DNA from: Leptobrachium leishanense
Taxonomy: Eukaryota; Chordata; Amphibia; Anura; Megophryidae
Reading direction: 5' to 3'
Assembly: GCA_009667805.1 (NCBI GenBank)
Contig: CM019065.1
Span: forward strand, 15,078,952-15,142,951
DNA length: 64,000 bases
Program-made: the position numbers and the translations under genes
Part shown: positions 52,701 to 63,560 of the stretch, one piece after another
Layout: every line of letters begins with the position of its first letter
Numbering within the stretch: the stretch's first letter is position 1
The notes under the pieces: model-generated
The model's input: the letters and a program-made list of their open reading frames with translations, nothing else
Databases searched by the model: none
What the model was told of the DNA's origin: nothing

Positions 52701-53329
52701 AGAAGTAAAAGAGGGAGGAATTGCCTAAAAAAATATTTTGTTTTTGTATTGAATCTTATGAGATTCGACTGGTAAACCATTTCCCGCAGCAGGGCGCATG
52801 TCATTGGCTGCGGCGGGACTGCCTGAACTTAGGACGTCCACCTGCAGCCAGTGACACGCAGCATGTTAGCTGTGTAGGCGGGCAGGAGGAGGGGCCCATC
52901 GCAGCAGCAGGTGACGTTAAAGCCTTCCCGCCTGGCACAATCCTCCCAGCAGTTACCCAAGGGTTAAACCTGTAGAACTGAATCACCGAAAATCAGAGCA
53001 TTTTGCCGACACTTCGGTGCAGTTTCGGTGTTCGGTGAATATATTAACCCTTACTTCTCTATGGGAGAGTTTCACTCTTGCTGACCAGCGAACTGCACCA
53101 CATTTTTGGCGTCAATTCGCCAGTATTTGGACAATTGGCAGCTTTGTGAATAGACGAACTGCCACAAAACTGCCCCACAATGTGTAATTTACTGTTTGGT
53201 GCTTAGTGAATAACCTTAGAGTCATATTTGTTTTATCTTACATGTGCTCTGCTTTTTTGTGAATGTTTAGTTATCAGCAACAGAAAATAAACATAAGGAC
53301 ATCTCATTTTTTTGGTGTTAGTGTCCCTT
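52701..53329. other. Unassigned sequence with TTCGGTG words
   Basis: Noncoding; 52985-53215 is rich in CGAA/TTCGGTG words resembling the interior of the MITE at 32855-33722, possibly a decayed relative. No other feature. Confidence 0.35.
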
Positions 53330-53771
53330 TAAGGCTAATAACAGACGAATGCAGTGATCACGTCCGTGTCGCCGCACAGTTTAACGTCTGTCGTAGCATG
53401 GAATCATGATCAATAGAGACCCACACACTACGTACGTGCGCACCGAACTGCGTACACGCAACGCACGTAACAAATGGACACAAGTTAGGCAAGCACGTAA
53501 AACCGCTAGAACGGACATGCGGAGTGCACCATGTTCGCAACGTCCGCGTTGTTTTTTTTTTTTAAATGATGGAACGTAGTCAGGGACTGCATTTTTGACG
53601 TCCAGCATTTTTGACGGACAAAATGGTTTTTCATATTAATTTTATTTCCCATCTACATCAGTCAAAAAAAACGTCAGGCACAAAAACGGACTATGGCCAC
53701 TACCTTGTCATCAGTCAGAAAGTACGTCTGTTGTGCACGGACGCACAGTCCACGCATAATGCGCTTGTCTG

Positions 53772-53970
53772 TGTAGTGTTCTGGATAATACGAGACGTCT
53801 TGGGTTTTCATTAATAGGTTTATTAACAATTTAGCATACAGGTTTTCTCCAACAGCAACTGTCTGCGTCTCTAGTCAGCCTCAACTGGCAGACACAATGG
53901 ACGACCAACAGCCAACCGACAAAAGAAACACCCACTTCCCCCCATCGGCAGCCAGCGCACATACACCACA
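53772..53970 (-). mobile_element. 3' LTR of Mag-like element (199 bp)
   Basis: Minus strand TGTGGTGTATGTGCGC to CCAGAACACTACA. A purine tract (AAGAAAAGGGGGGAGG on the minus strand, 53971-53986) lies next to it. Confidence 0.92.
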
Positions 53971-54419
53971 CCTCCCCCCTTTTCTTAAAAAACAAGAAAA
54001 CAAAGCAAATATGTCCCGTAGAAGTATATGTATCTTCCAGACCCTCCTGACATCCATTCTGTAATCTGTGTTTTCGGTTCACATATAGGGATGAGCTGTT
54101 CGGTTCGTGAACTACGAACATTTCCGCCTGTTCGCCGCATGTTCGCCCACAATGGACCACAATGCACTTCTCCACTGGCCTGAAGCTTGTAATTGGTTAC
54201 AGCCTTGCACCTGACCACAGGTCAGGTGCAAGACAGGTTCAAGACTATGCCAATCACGGCTCAGAGTCCTGATTGGGAAAATTTTGCCCAATCATGGGCT
54301 CACAGAGCTAAGTCCCGCAGAACACTATATAAGGCTTCACACAGCGCTTCAGCACGTGTTTGAGAGGAGATTGATCTTGTGTTAGTGTGTGTTTTCACTG
54401 CCAGTCTGCCACCAGCTAC

Positions 54420-54870
54420 TGGGGGGGTCTCATTTCTACAAAATATTTGGGAATTGTAATCTGTGTGTTCTCACTGCCACCAAGTATTTTGGGGGGTCAG
54501 TAATTTATACAAAATATCTGGGAATTGTTGTAATCTTTGTGTTCTCACTGCCAGCAGCAATTGTGGGGGTCTCATTTCTACAAAATATCTGGGAATTGTG
54601 GTAATCTGTGTCTTCTCAATGCCAGCTATCAGGGGGTCCCACATACTTCTAGCAGATTTCTGCGAATTGTAATCTGGGTCTTGTCACTTTTGCCAGCTAT
54701 CAGGGGGTCCTATCAGGAGGTCTCACTGACTTGTAGGTGGTTTCTGGGAATTGTAATTTGTGTCTTGTCACTGCCACCCATAAGGGGGTCTCACAGACTT
54801 ATAGGAGGTTTCTGTGAATTGTAATCTGTGTCTTGTCACTGGCTGCCAGCTATCAGGGTGTCTCACTGAG
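54420..54870. repeat. Tandem repeat of about 65-75 bp in hAT 5' leader, six units
   Basis: Units contain GGGGGTCTCA...ACAAAATATCTGGGAATTGT and (T/C)CTGTGT(T/C)TTCTCACTGCCA, and drift toward GACTTATAGGAGGTTTCTG. They lie between the 5' terminus and the transposase start. Confidence 0.8.
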
Positions 54871-54960
54871 TTATACCAGAGTTCTGGAAATCTTTAATCT
54901 TTATACCAGAGATGAATCAGAGTTCTGTATATATTTAATCTACTGTATATATCACTCACC

Positions 54961-57900
54961 ATGTCAGAAAGGAAAAAAAGGACAGGCAGACTCTCCCAGG
55001 CACAGATAAGAGGGCAAGCAGCCTCTCTGTCGGGAGGCTGTGCCTCTGGTCGTCGTGGATGTGGTGCATCCTCTGCAGGGGCACGCTTGTCCTTTCTAAC
55101 TGATACTGGCCATCTTCTTAAGCAGCAGCAACATACAGAGGATTTGGTGGATTGGCTAACCAGGCCATCCTCATCCTCCGAGTCCTCTGCCAGCCAGGCT
55201 TCTAGTGCTTTACAGTCCACCTCAGATGCCAAAGCATCTAATGCAGCCTCCATGTCCACAGCTACTCCTGCCATAGCCTCACTATCACACACGGAGGGGT
55301 CAGCTGAATTGTTTGACTACAATGACAGAGACATGCTGCTTGAGGATGCGCAGCAACTACAGTGCTCTGATTCAATCTCTGAGGTTGAGGAAGGGCATAT
55401 AATGAACCCAGAGGAAGGGTGTGCCAGTGACACAAATAACTGGCACTCATGTTGCCCCAGCAGCTGCAGCATACCTCCAGTGACAAAGAGATAGGGGGTG
55501 ATGACAATGATGATGAGGTCACTGACTTCACCTGGGTGCCTGATCGAACAGAGGAGTCAAGTGAGGAGGAGGCACAACAAACACGAGGCACAACATTCTC
55601 TATGACCAACCGTAGCACTAGCCAGTCCAAGGCATCAGATGTCAGAGCTGCTGAGGTGCAGAGCGCTGTTGTCTCAAAGCACACAACCAGGAGCTCTGCT
55701 GTCTGGGAGTTCTTTAAGAAATGTACAGCAGACCGCACCATTGCTATTTGTAATATATGTCAGATGAGGCTCAAGCGTGGGAAAGACACCGGATGCTTGG
55801 GTACCACGTGCTTGAGGCGACATATGACCACCTGCCATGCATCCCATTGGCGCAAAACTTTGCATAGGTCCTCCTTACCTGTCTCTACCCCCACTATATG
55901 TCCTGCCATGTCATTGACTCCAACCTCCACTGACAGGGATGATGCTACAGTAATGGATGTACCAGGTCCTTCCTCACAATGTGACAAGATCCCATCAGCT
56001 GAAGATTTACGCAGTCAGATTACGTTGCCCCAGCTGCTGCAGCGAAAGAAAGAATATAGTCCCAAGCACAGAATCTAAATGCCAGCTTAGCAAAATTACT
56101 CGTATTGCAGCTGCTGCCTTTCCAGCTGGTGGACTCTGCTCCCTTCCGTGAATTTGCTGAATGTGCTGTATCACAGTGGCATGTTCCAAAACGCCATTAC
56201 TTTTCACAGAAGGCCATTCCAGCATGTGGAAGACAATGTTATTGAGTCATTGGGAAAGGCAGTCAGCAGCCAGGTGCATGTGACTTTAGACACGTGGTCC
56301 AGCAAGCATGGACAGGGCAGTTACATTTCCTTCATGGCACACTGGGTAACACTGATTGCAGCTGAGAGGGATCCAAGACGGGGCTCTGTGCTGGAGCTTG
56401 TTCCTCCACCACGCCTCCAGAAAGCTGCTTGTATGAGGTCTGTCTGCTTCAGCACCACCTCTTCCTCCTCCTCCTCCTTCTCTGTCTCTGGCGAAGTGGC
56501 AGTTAAACCGAGTTTAAGTGGCAGGGGCTATGCAATGGCTTAAGCAAAAAGATGCCATACTGTGCTTGAGCTGGTTTGTTTAGGGGACAGGAGCAACACC
56601 GGGCCAGAAATTCTTTCAGCTCTGCAGGGGCAGGTGCAGAGATGATTAACACCATGCCAGCTTGAGCTGGGAATGGTCATCTGTGATAATGGCAAAGTTG
56701 ACGCATGTACCATGCCTTGCACACATCCCAAATCTGGTATTACAGCGTTTCCTAACCAGGTACCAGGGCTGGCAGAGCTTCTCAGCCAGGCCAGAAAAGT
56801 CTGCAGCCACTTCAGACGGTCTTTCCCAGCAAGCGTTCACCTGGCAGAAATTCAAAGAGAATTCAACCTTCCCACAAACCGCCTGATCTGTGACATGCCC
56901 ACCAGGTGGAACTCGACATTAGCAATGCTGCAGCGTCTGCACAAGCAGCAGAGGGCCATCAAGGAGTACCTGTGTGAGTATGGCACAAGGACAGGTTCAG
57001 GTCAACTTGTTCCCCCCCGCAGTGGCTGATGATCAAGGATGCATGCACTGTACTGTCACCATTTGAGGAAGCAACGAGGATGGTGAGCAGGGACAGTGCA
57101 TGCATCAGTGACACAATTCCTTTAGTGTTCCTGCTGGAGCACACTCTGCGGGGAATTATAGATGTGGCTCTAGAGGCAGAGCAGCGGGAGGAAGAGGAGG
57201 CCTTCCCTAGCTCTGAAGGCCCCAGTCTTTCCGCAGACAGCATTCCTGCGGGTCCTCAGATCAGACAGGAGGAGGATGAGGAATATTTAAGTAGTGGGGG
57301 CATTGAAGGTGGGGATTCCTCAAGGGAGGGTTTTGTGTGCCCAGAAACACAAGGACTAGTACGTGGCTGGGAGGAGGAAGTGCACGATGGGGTCATCCTC
57401 CTCATTGACCAGGAAGACTCGGAAGCTAATGCCACCTCCAACCTACGCTGCATGGGCTCCCATATCCTGCAAAGCCTGGTAAAAGGACCCCAGTATTCGT
57501 GCTATCAAGGAGAGGGATCATTACTGGTTGACAAACCTTTTTGATCCACGATACAAGGGTAAAGTTGCAGAGTTCATCCTGCCTGCACAGAGGGAGGACA
57601 GGATGAAAAAACTTGGACGCTCTAAAGCGACACTTGTGTAACACCTTTCCAGGCACTGGTAGGTTACCAAGTGATGACACAGGTGCTTCTGAGGCAGTGG
57701 ATGATCAGAGGAATAGAGGTGAAGGCCGGGGCCGCTTGACTGATGTCTGTTTAATTTTTTTTTAGTCCACGACGCCCATGGACGTCAAATGTAGGCACCC
57801 ATTTCCATCGTCTTCACCATATAGTGCAGGACTACCTAGGGGCAAGGGCAGACCTGGATACCTTTCAAGCGGATGATCCACTGGCTTACTGGGTGTTGAG

Positions 57901-58110
57901 ATTGGATCACTAACCAGAATTTAGGCTATATGCTATGCAGCTACTAGGTTGCCCTTCATCCAGGGTGCTTTCTAAAAGAATGTTCAGTGCCGCTGGAGAT
58001 TTTGTCACAGACAAAAGAGTGCATCTGTCCACCGACTCTGTAGACCGGCTGACATTTATAAAAATGAATCGGTCCTGGATCAGCAGCTATCAATCCCTGA
58101 TGCTGATGTA
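54961..58110 (+). pseudogene. ZBED-type hAT transposase, copy 2 (many frameshifts)
   Basis: ATG at 54961 opens MSERKKRTGRLSQAQIRGQA, with a Ser-rich acidic leader. After a frame change near 55470 come the BED finger (ICNICQMRLKRGKDTG, LRRHMTTCH, about 55745-55835), LDTWSSKHGQGSYISF (about 56287), PTRWNSTLAML (56900), an acidic tail (57170-57400) and a decayed dimerisation domain (DDPLAYWVLRLDH, KRMFSAAGDFVTDKRV; about 57860-58060). Breaks are seen near 56075, 56540, 56700, 57025 and after 57540. It is clearly the same family as the minus-strand copy at 23.6-26.8 kb but more decayed. Confidence 0.88.
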
Positions 58111-58301
58111 ACGGAATAGATCGGGGATGTCTTCTGCATTCACAAAACCTCCACTACTGAACTCTTCCACAATACGACAAGGGTTACGGTGTGAAGGCTC
58201 TTGCTGCCATGAAAGGCACATTATTTGGGTGCACTGACGCCTGTACCAGATTTATATCATTTTAATTTTTTGAACCACAGGGTCCAACCCTGAACTCTTC
58301 C

Positions 58302-59097
58302 TGTCATGGATTCAGACTGGGATTAATGCAGCAGGTGGGGTTGTGAGCCCAGGATGCAGTGAATAAAAGGCAGATATGCAGGGTAACAAAATGGTTTATT
58401 AAATAATAAACATCAGAACATGAAAAGATACAAGAGATCTGAACAGGACACTAGAGGAGACTGGGTACAATGGGGAATAGCTATAGGAGGAGGAGATGCA
58501 GGAAAAGGAGGTTGAGGTCAAAGGGATGGCTGAGAGTAGTGGGAAGGGAGGTTAGGGAGAACTAAAGATGAGAGCAGTTAGAAAGCAGGAGAAATGCGGG
58601 ATAGCAAGAGGAAACTAAAGATACTGGAGAAGTGAGCAGAAAGAGACACAAAGGGAACTAAACAGCACATTGGGGCAAGCAATGAATAAACAGACATATA
58701 CATAAACACAGGATATTAGAAGCAACGGTATCAGGCAGGGGGCAGGCAATAGAATGGTTGTGGGGAAAGCAGGGGGTCTAAAGTCCAAGATCAAGGGGGT
58801 CTGGTAGCCAGGGGTTCAAGATGGGGGGAATCAGGATGCACAGGGGTGTTACCGGCTTGAAGGGTAAATGTCCAGGAAATAGAGGGTCCTCAGGAAAGGC
58901 TTTGAATCAGGCGTTTCAGGGATAAGCTCTGCACTGCAATTCAGTCTGGGACTTCAATGAGGAAGTCCAGGGTAGAGGGTGTGACTTCCTTAAATGCAGG
59001 ACTGATTAGGGAGAATGAAGGGCAGGTGAGGTTCCAGGGTAGACTGTCAGAGTCCAGGAATGTGCATGTTGCAGGGTTGACGTGGGTGACCCTGACA
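58302..59097 (-). mobile_element. Solo LTR, 796 bp, TSD CTTCC
   Basis: Plus-strand ends TGTCATGGATTC and GTGACCCTGACA, with CTTCC at 58297-58301 and 59098-59102. On the minus strand it starts TGTCAGGGTCACC and has AATAAACCATTTTG (polyadenylation signal, about 58400), so the LTR is in minus orientation. No internal region: it is left over after recombination between two LTRs. Confidence 0.93.
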
Positions 59098-59984
59098 CTT
59101 CCACAATACCACAAAAGGGTTACGGTGTGAAGGCATTTGCTGCCATGAAAGGCACATTATTTGGGTGCACTGATGCCTGTACCAGATTTATATCATTTTA
59201 ATTTTTTGAACCGCAGGATCCAATCCTGCACTCTTCCACAATACCACAAAAGGGTTATGGTGTGAAGGCATTTGCTGCCATGAAAGGCACATTATCTGGG
59301 TGCACTGATGCCTGTACCAGATTTAAATCATTTTAATTTTTTGAACCGCAGGGTCCAACCCTGCACTCTTCCACAATACCACAGAGGGGTTATGTTGTGA
59401 TGGCACTGTTGCCGACACTAAAGGCCCAATTTTAAAGCACCTATTGTTACTTTCATCCAAAGACTGCATAAGTTTCACCATAATTTAGCCAAAAAAATCA
59501 CTAAACTTGTTCTGCGTGTCCTAAAAGTCTCCTCTTTTAATACAAACTGCCGCCCCAAGCAGTTATTTATGAATAGATTAAAGGAAAGCCGTTTACCGTC
59601 ATTTGAAACGTCATTTTTTTGTTTTTAAATGTTTCTATATATCGTACAAATCCGCCACTTCACGGGCAGGTTATGGGGACCTCCTAGGCACGATATTTGA
59701 AGGAATTTTTCGTTTTTATTTTTAACCCTTATTTCATGGAAAACTCTTTATGTCATTGTTTTCTGTCCCCCATGGCACTACCCGACCCCCATACACCTTT
59801 TATGGCAAATATCTTGCATATATGCCCTCTTGGAGGGCACACTAAAAATTGAACTTTCGAGTCCCATTGACTTGCATTGAGTTCGGTTCGTGTTCGCGTT
59901 CGAACACGAACTTTTGAAATTGTTTGAGTTTGAATGCGAACCGAGCATGGGTGTGTTCGGCTCATCACTAATCCTGAACAGACT

Positions 59985-60130
59985 GCAACGTAGTTGCCTA
60001 TATCCTCATCCAAAGTTGGCCACGATACATGACCCCTGGCTTTTTTTTTCATCCGGACTATTCCTGGATGCCCTTCATGCAAAATTTGTGTGAGTGAAAA
60101 GGTCAGAGAAGTGGAGAGGTTTGAAACGGC
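59985..60130 (-). pseudogene. Mag-like integrase, N-terminal fragment
   Basis: HEGHPGIVRMKKKARGHVSW and PTLDEDIGNYVAVC show the zinc-binding start of a gypsy integrase (His, Trp, Cys). The frame stops at the hAT terminus; the DDE core is missing. Confidence 0.8.
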
Positions 60131-60149
60131 CAATCATGTTGTACATAAG

Positions 60150-60533
60150 ACAAAACTTATTGAAGATCAGCATCCTTACTGGCCTCTTGGGCTATTTTAA
60201 CAGCAGTAAGTGTTTTGCTAAAGTAAATGGAAGGTGGTGAATCCCAAACATAATTGGTGGAGAGTGGAAGAGGAAGGCGTGAAAACGCATCTGCATTTGT
60301 ATGTTTATCATGAGGCCTGTATCGGATTTCATACTGATAAGCCCCCAGCAGTAAGGCATACCTTTGGAGACGAGCGGCATTGGTCTGAGAAATACTCTTT
60401 GTAGGATTGAATATTGCCAATAGCGGTTTGATCGGTCAACAGCGTAAAAGAACGTCCATAAATATAAAAGTGAAACTTCTTCAGTACGCTTCATTGTACG
60501 CTGCCAAATTGCTGGTGCTATCCAAAATACCAT
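60150..60533 (-). pseudogene. Mag-like RNase H, C-terminal fragment
   Basis: After a frame change near 60420 the sequence RLQRYALLLGAYQYEIRYRP and THTNADAFSRLPL-like words (KHTNADAFSRLPL) mark the end of the RNase H domain in gypsy elements. The upstream half (60533-60420) is out of frame. Confidence 0.8.
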
Positions 60534-61230
60534 TCTGTTATACTGGAACAGCCCCTTATGAGTATTGATGGTGAGGTAAGGCCTAGATGTTTGAGATCCA
60601 GCTTGGTGAACTGCTGTCCCCCGGGCAAAGTCGCAAAAATTTCCTCAATCTTTGGAAGGGGATATTTATCTACAGCAAGTTGAGAATTAACGGCCATACG
60701 AAAATCCCCACATATCCGAATGTCTCCATTCTTTTTACGCACAGGCATAATCGGTGAGGCCCATTCACTGCAGCGCCGCTGGAAATGATCCCAAGGTTCT
60801 CTAGACGCATCAATTCCACTTCAACACCAGCTTTAAGTGCAAAACGTACAGTCCGTGCCTTAAAAAATTTTGGAACAGCTTTTTCCCTCATATTTAGGGA
60901 CATTTGCCGTCCCTTAATAGTCCCCAAAGTATCATCAAAAACCAGTGCAAACTTCCTCTGCAAGTCCTGTATCCAAGCTGAAACCGCAGGTAATGTCTGT
61001 AAGGCGTGGCAAGCATTATACTTTATGTCTGGCATTCCCAGTTTATGAATCCATTCTCTTCCAAATAGTGGGGGACCCCCAGACTTCATAATATATATGT
61101 CAGCTTTTCCGAGCGTCCATTTAACTGCACTCTCACATGTACACTGCCCAGAGGGGTTAATACTTCCTTTGAATAAGTCTGTAGACGAACAGCTGTCTTT
61201 ATCACTGGAACATTTACTTTTAATCTCCAC
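60518..61230 (-). pseudogene. Mag-like protease end and reverse transcriptase, internal deletion
   Basis: GPPLFGREWIHKLGM (end of protease/linker), IQDLQRKFALVFDDTLGTIK and ARTVRFALKAGVEVELMRLE lead into the RT fingers: MPVRKKNGDIRICGDF and DKYPLPKIEEIFATLPGG, QFTKLDLKH. The frame then runs directly into sequence near the RNase H start (TEWYFG), so the RT palm with the YxDD site is deleted. Inactive. Confidence 0.82.
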
Positions 61231-61457
61231 CAGTCTTGCTCAGTAATCACAGAAACAGCGGCCCCCGTGTCCAGGTCCATGGTCAAATATTTCTCTTCAC
61301 CCTTCACTGGAACAGAAATGGCTGAATAAGCTGAATCCATCTTATAAAGTTTTACTGTTTGAATGGGAATGTGGCCGCCTGAGTCATCCGAGGAGTCTTG
61401 GAGCTGGATTTGAAATGCTCTCTTCTGAAGCAATTTATGCGGCTTCCCTTCATGCAC
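61086..61457 (-). pseudogene. Mag-like protease
   Basis: The aspartic protease motif LTMDLDTGAAVSVI (DTGA, about 61275) is followed by LRLQTYSKE-like words (VRLQTYSKEVLTPLGSV), normal for Mag-lineage elements. It overlaps the Gag frame end at 61352-61457 in another frame. Confidence 0.82.
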
Positions 61458-62207
61458 CGTACCTTTCTTACAGACCCTTTGAATATGCCCTTATTTCCAC
61501 AGGAGTGACAAACGGCATTGCAGAAGCGACATGAGTGAGATTCATGTGAAATCACCCCATATCGATAACATCCATTTTGGGGCTCTCCATGCACCGTCCT
61601 TTGACGTAAGGAATAGTACTGTTTATTCTGCTTGTACCGCTCCCTGGTATCTGTATGGAATATTTCCACCTCTTGCTCAGTCTTTTGCTTCCTATGCAAA
61701 ACATCAGCTTCTTTGGTGACTTGTTCCATGATGCTAGCGATATCCATAGCTTTGTGTAAGGTCAGCTCTTTCTCGGTAAGAAGTCTCTTAATCATAGCTT
61801 CACACTGTAACCCCATCACAAACTGGTCTCTGAGGGCTGTGACTAAATACTCCCCAAACTGACAGGTACTTGCCAACTTACTGAGAGCAGAGACAAAGGA
61901 GGAGACGCTTTCTCCAGGTTCCTGATGTCTTTTATAAAACTTCCATCTTTCAGTGATTTTCAATTGGCTGTGGCTGATAGTGGGCCCGCAGTAAAGCAAC
62001 TAACACAGCTAACGGCTTGCTTGCAGGTTTCTCTGGATACCAGAGATCCCTGAGTGTGTCGTACACCTTCGCTCCAATCGCTGTGAGGAACATGGCTAAC
62101 TGTTTTGTCTCCAAAATGCCATTAGCAGTGAGATACTGTTCAAACCTTTCCATCCAAGAGTCAGTGTCTGGATTAAAAACATGCAGAGTGCCAATCAGCA
62201 CCATCAT
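61352..62207 (-). pseudogene. Mag-like Gag with two zinc knuckles, degraded
   Basis: The capsid start is seen at 62207 (HVFNPDTDSWMERFEQYL, FLTAIGAKVYDTLRDL), and continues after a frame change near 61990 with RWKFYKRHQEPGESVSSFV, LREQFVMGL-like (LRDQFVMGLQ) and MEQVTKEADVLHRK. The tandem zinc knuckles CYRYGVISHESHSC and CHSCGNKGIFKG are damaged: the first lost its second Cys (Tyr instead), the second its last His/Cys. Size and layout fit Mag-lineage Gag. Confidence 0.82.
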
Positions 62208-62214
62208 GCAGATC

Positions 62215-62232
62215 CAACAGCCTCGTCGCCAC
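62215..62232 (-). other. Primer binding site of Mag-like element
   Basis: Minus-strand GTGGCGACGAGGCTGTT immediately after the 5' LTR end CACTACA. TGGCGACGAGG next to the LTR is common in Mag-type vertebrate gypsy elements. Confidence 0.65.
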
Positions 62233-62439
62233 TGTAGTGCTCTGGATTATACGAGACGTCTTGAGTTTTCATTAATAGGTTTATTAACAACTAAGCATAC
62301 AGGTTTCCTATAACAGCAACTGGCTGCGTCGTCTAGTCAGCCTCAACTGGTAGACAAAATGGATGACCAACTGTTAACAGCCAACCAACAAAAGAAACAC
62401 CCACTTCCCCCCATTCGCAGCCAGCGCAACTACACCACA
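62233..62439 (-). mobile_element. 5' LTR of Mag-like element (207 bp)
   Basis: Same ends as 53772-53970 (minus strand TGTGGTGTAGTTGCGC to CAGAGCACTACA), with an extra CTGTTAA segment and several substitutions. Confidence 0.92.
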
Positions 62440-62456
62440 GTCTGACCCTAGCCTTA

Positions 62457-62870
62457 GTCATGATCTTTTTACTGAAGATCTAAAACTTGCCAATCCATGG
62501 GGTGCCCAGACTTGGGGCGCTATTCCCGGCGTAATGATTGGTTCCAGCCGATCTCTAAAAGTCAGTGTCTGTTTCAAGCTTTGCTTGCAGCTCAGACATA
62601 AGGGTCTAGTCACAAAACACTGAAATTGCGTTGAACTTTGCATTTCGTCCCATTTTGGCAAATCCATTTTGTCCAAAATACAGTGAGTTCATTATTTAGC
62701 GAATGGTCACCTTATTTTGCTGAAATTGGAGTTGCCGAAGCAGCTATCGGTCATCGGCAAATTCCGCCTAACTGCAAAATAATTTAAAAAAAAAAAACAG
62801 TTGTCTCTTAATAGGTGTTTAAACCTATTAAAATGTATCTAAATTATAAAAAAGGTACTTTATCGATTGA
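62457..62870. other. Unassigned sequence
   Basis: Noncoding; 62630-62770 has TTTGGC/GCCGAA words like those at 52985-53215, in the other orientation, possibly a decayed MITE. Nothing else seen. Confidence 0.35.
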
Positions 62871-63226
62871 ATGCAGATGACGTGTGGTAGACATCCTCAT
62901 GTGTCCCCGCTGTATTCTGAGGACGCCCCAAACACTTCATCGCTTTCAAGCCCCTCCCACCCGATACTCACCTCTCCGTATGGGGTACCACAGAGGTCTG
63001 ACTACCTTCAAGTAACTCCCGGGGTTTATACCCCACCCAGTGCACTGACGTCTTTGCGCTAGTGCGATGATGTCATTTTCAGGTGCCCCCTGCAAGAGCA
63101 GAGGGAGTGCCTGAAAGGGTGGGGGGGTTCTTTGGTCCCCTCTATCTCCTTATCACCGAAGGGTACAAAGTCAAGAGAGGCATCGCTGGAAAGGTCTCAG
63201 TCTCACCTTTCAAGGGATGGCTCTCT
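62871..63226 (-). repeat. Dispersed repeat related to the TTAA MITE
   Basis: 62872-62967 is the inverted counterpart of 52589-52690 (CCCGATACTCACC against GGTGAGTATCGGG at 23347). The rest (CATCACCGAAGG, AGAGGGAGTGCCTGAAAGGG) is noncoding. Confidence 0.5.
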
Positions 63227-63230
63227 TTAA

Positions 63231-63560
63231 CCCCTTAGGTGCCAGGATCACAACCTATTTTCAGTGGGGGCTGCCATCTTAGGTCACCGCCCCACCTCCG
63301 GTCTCCACTCATCAACTGACTTTGTTGTCCATTGCGCAATGACGTCAGTTAATGAGGATTTCGTATTGAAATCCCTATGGTGGAGATAGGGGGTACCTTT
63401 GGAGTCCAATGATACCAAACATGACCAGGTTAAATGTAAGCAATTTTTTAAAAAAATAATTAAAAATAAAAATATATTTAATTTATTAATGCAGCACTAT
63501 TGTTCTCTTTTCAATTATAATGTGAACAATAGCGCTGCACAAACAAATTATTTTTTTTAA
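63231..63560. mobile_element. piggyBac-type MITE, partial
   Basis: TTAA at 63227-63230 is followed by CCCCTTAGGTGCCAGG, matching the end of the element at 22274. ATGATACCAAACATGACCAGG at 63409 on matches the complement of 22808-22828. Right boundary not identified. Confidence 0.5.

Larger units (their letters stand above)
54086..59970 (+). mobile_element. ZBED-type hAT transposon, copy 2, with solo LTR inside
   Basis: Starts TAGGGATGAGCTGTTCGG and ends GTTCGGCTCATCACTA. The transposase is at 54961-58110 and the 3' repeats at 58140-59970. The 8-bp flanks (TTCACATA and ATCCTGAA) differ, and about 1 kb of the host integrase is absent, so this is not a simple insertion. Confidence 0.88.
53767..62444 (-). 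mobile_element. Mag-like Ty3/gypsy retrotransposon with hAT insert, TSD GTCTG
   Basis: Direct LTRs 53772-53970 and 62233-62439 flanked by GTCTG (53767-53771 and 62440-62444). Internal gag, protease, RT, RNase H and the start of integrase read on the minus strand from 62207 to 59985. The hAT copy 2 (54086-59970) then replaces most of the integrase. Only 115 bp of internal sequence remain before the 3' LTR. Confidence 0.92.
53333..62453. mobile_element. Harbinger-like MITE split by Mag-like gypsy element
   Basis: Left part 53333-53771 starts GGCTAATAACAGAC; right part is only the last 14 bases, GTCTGACCCTAGCC, at 62440-62453. The gypsy target duplication GTCTG is part of the MITE terminus. Flanks are TAA on the left and TTA on the right. 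Confidence 0.85.

Noticed and set aside
53990..59990. Clean 8-bp duplication for hAT copy 2
   Set aside because: Flanks TTCACATA and ATCCTGAA were compared and do not match.
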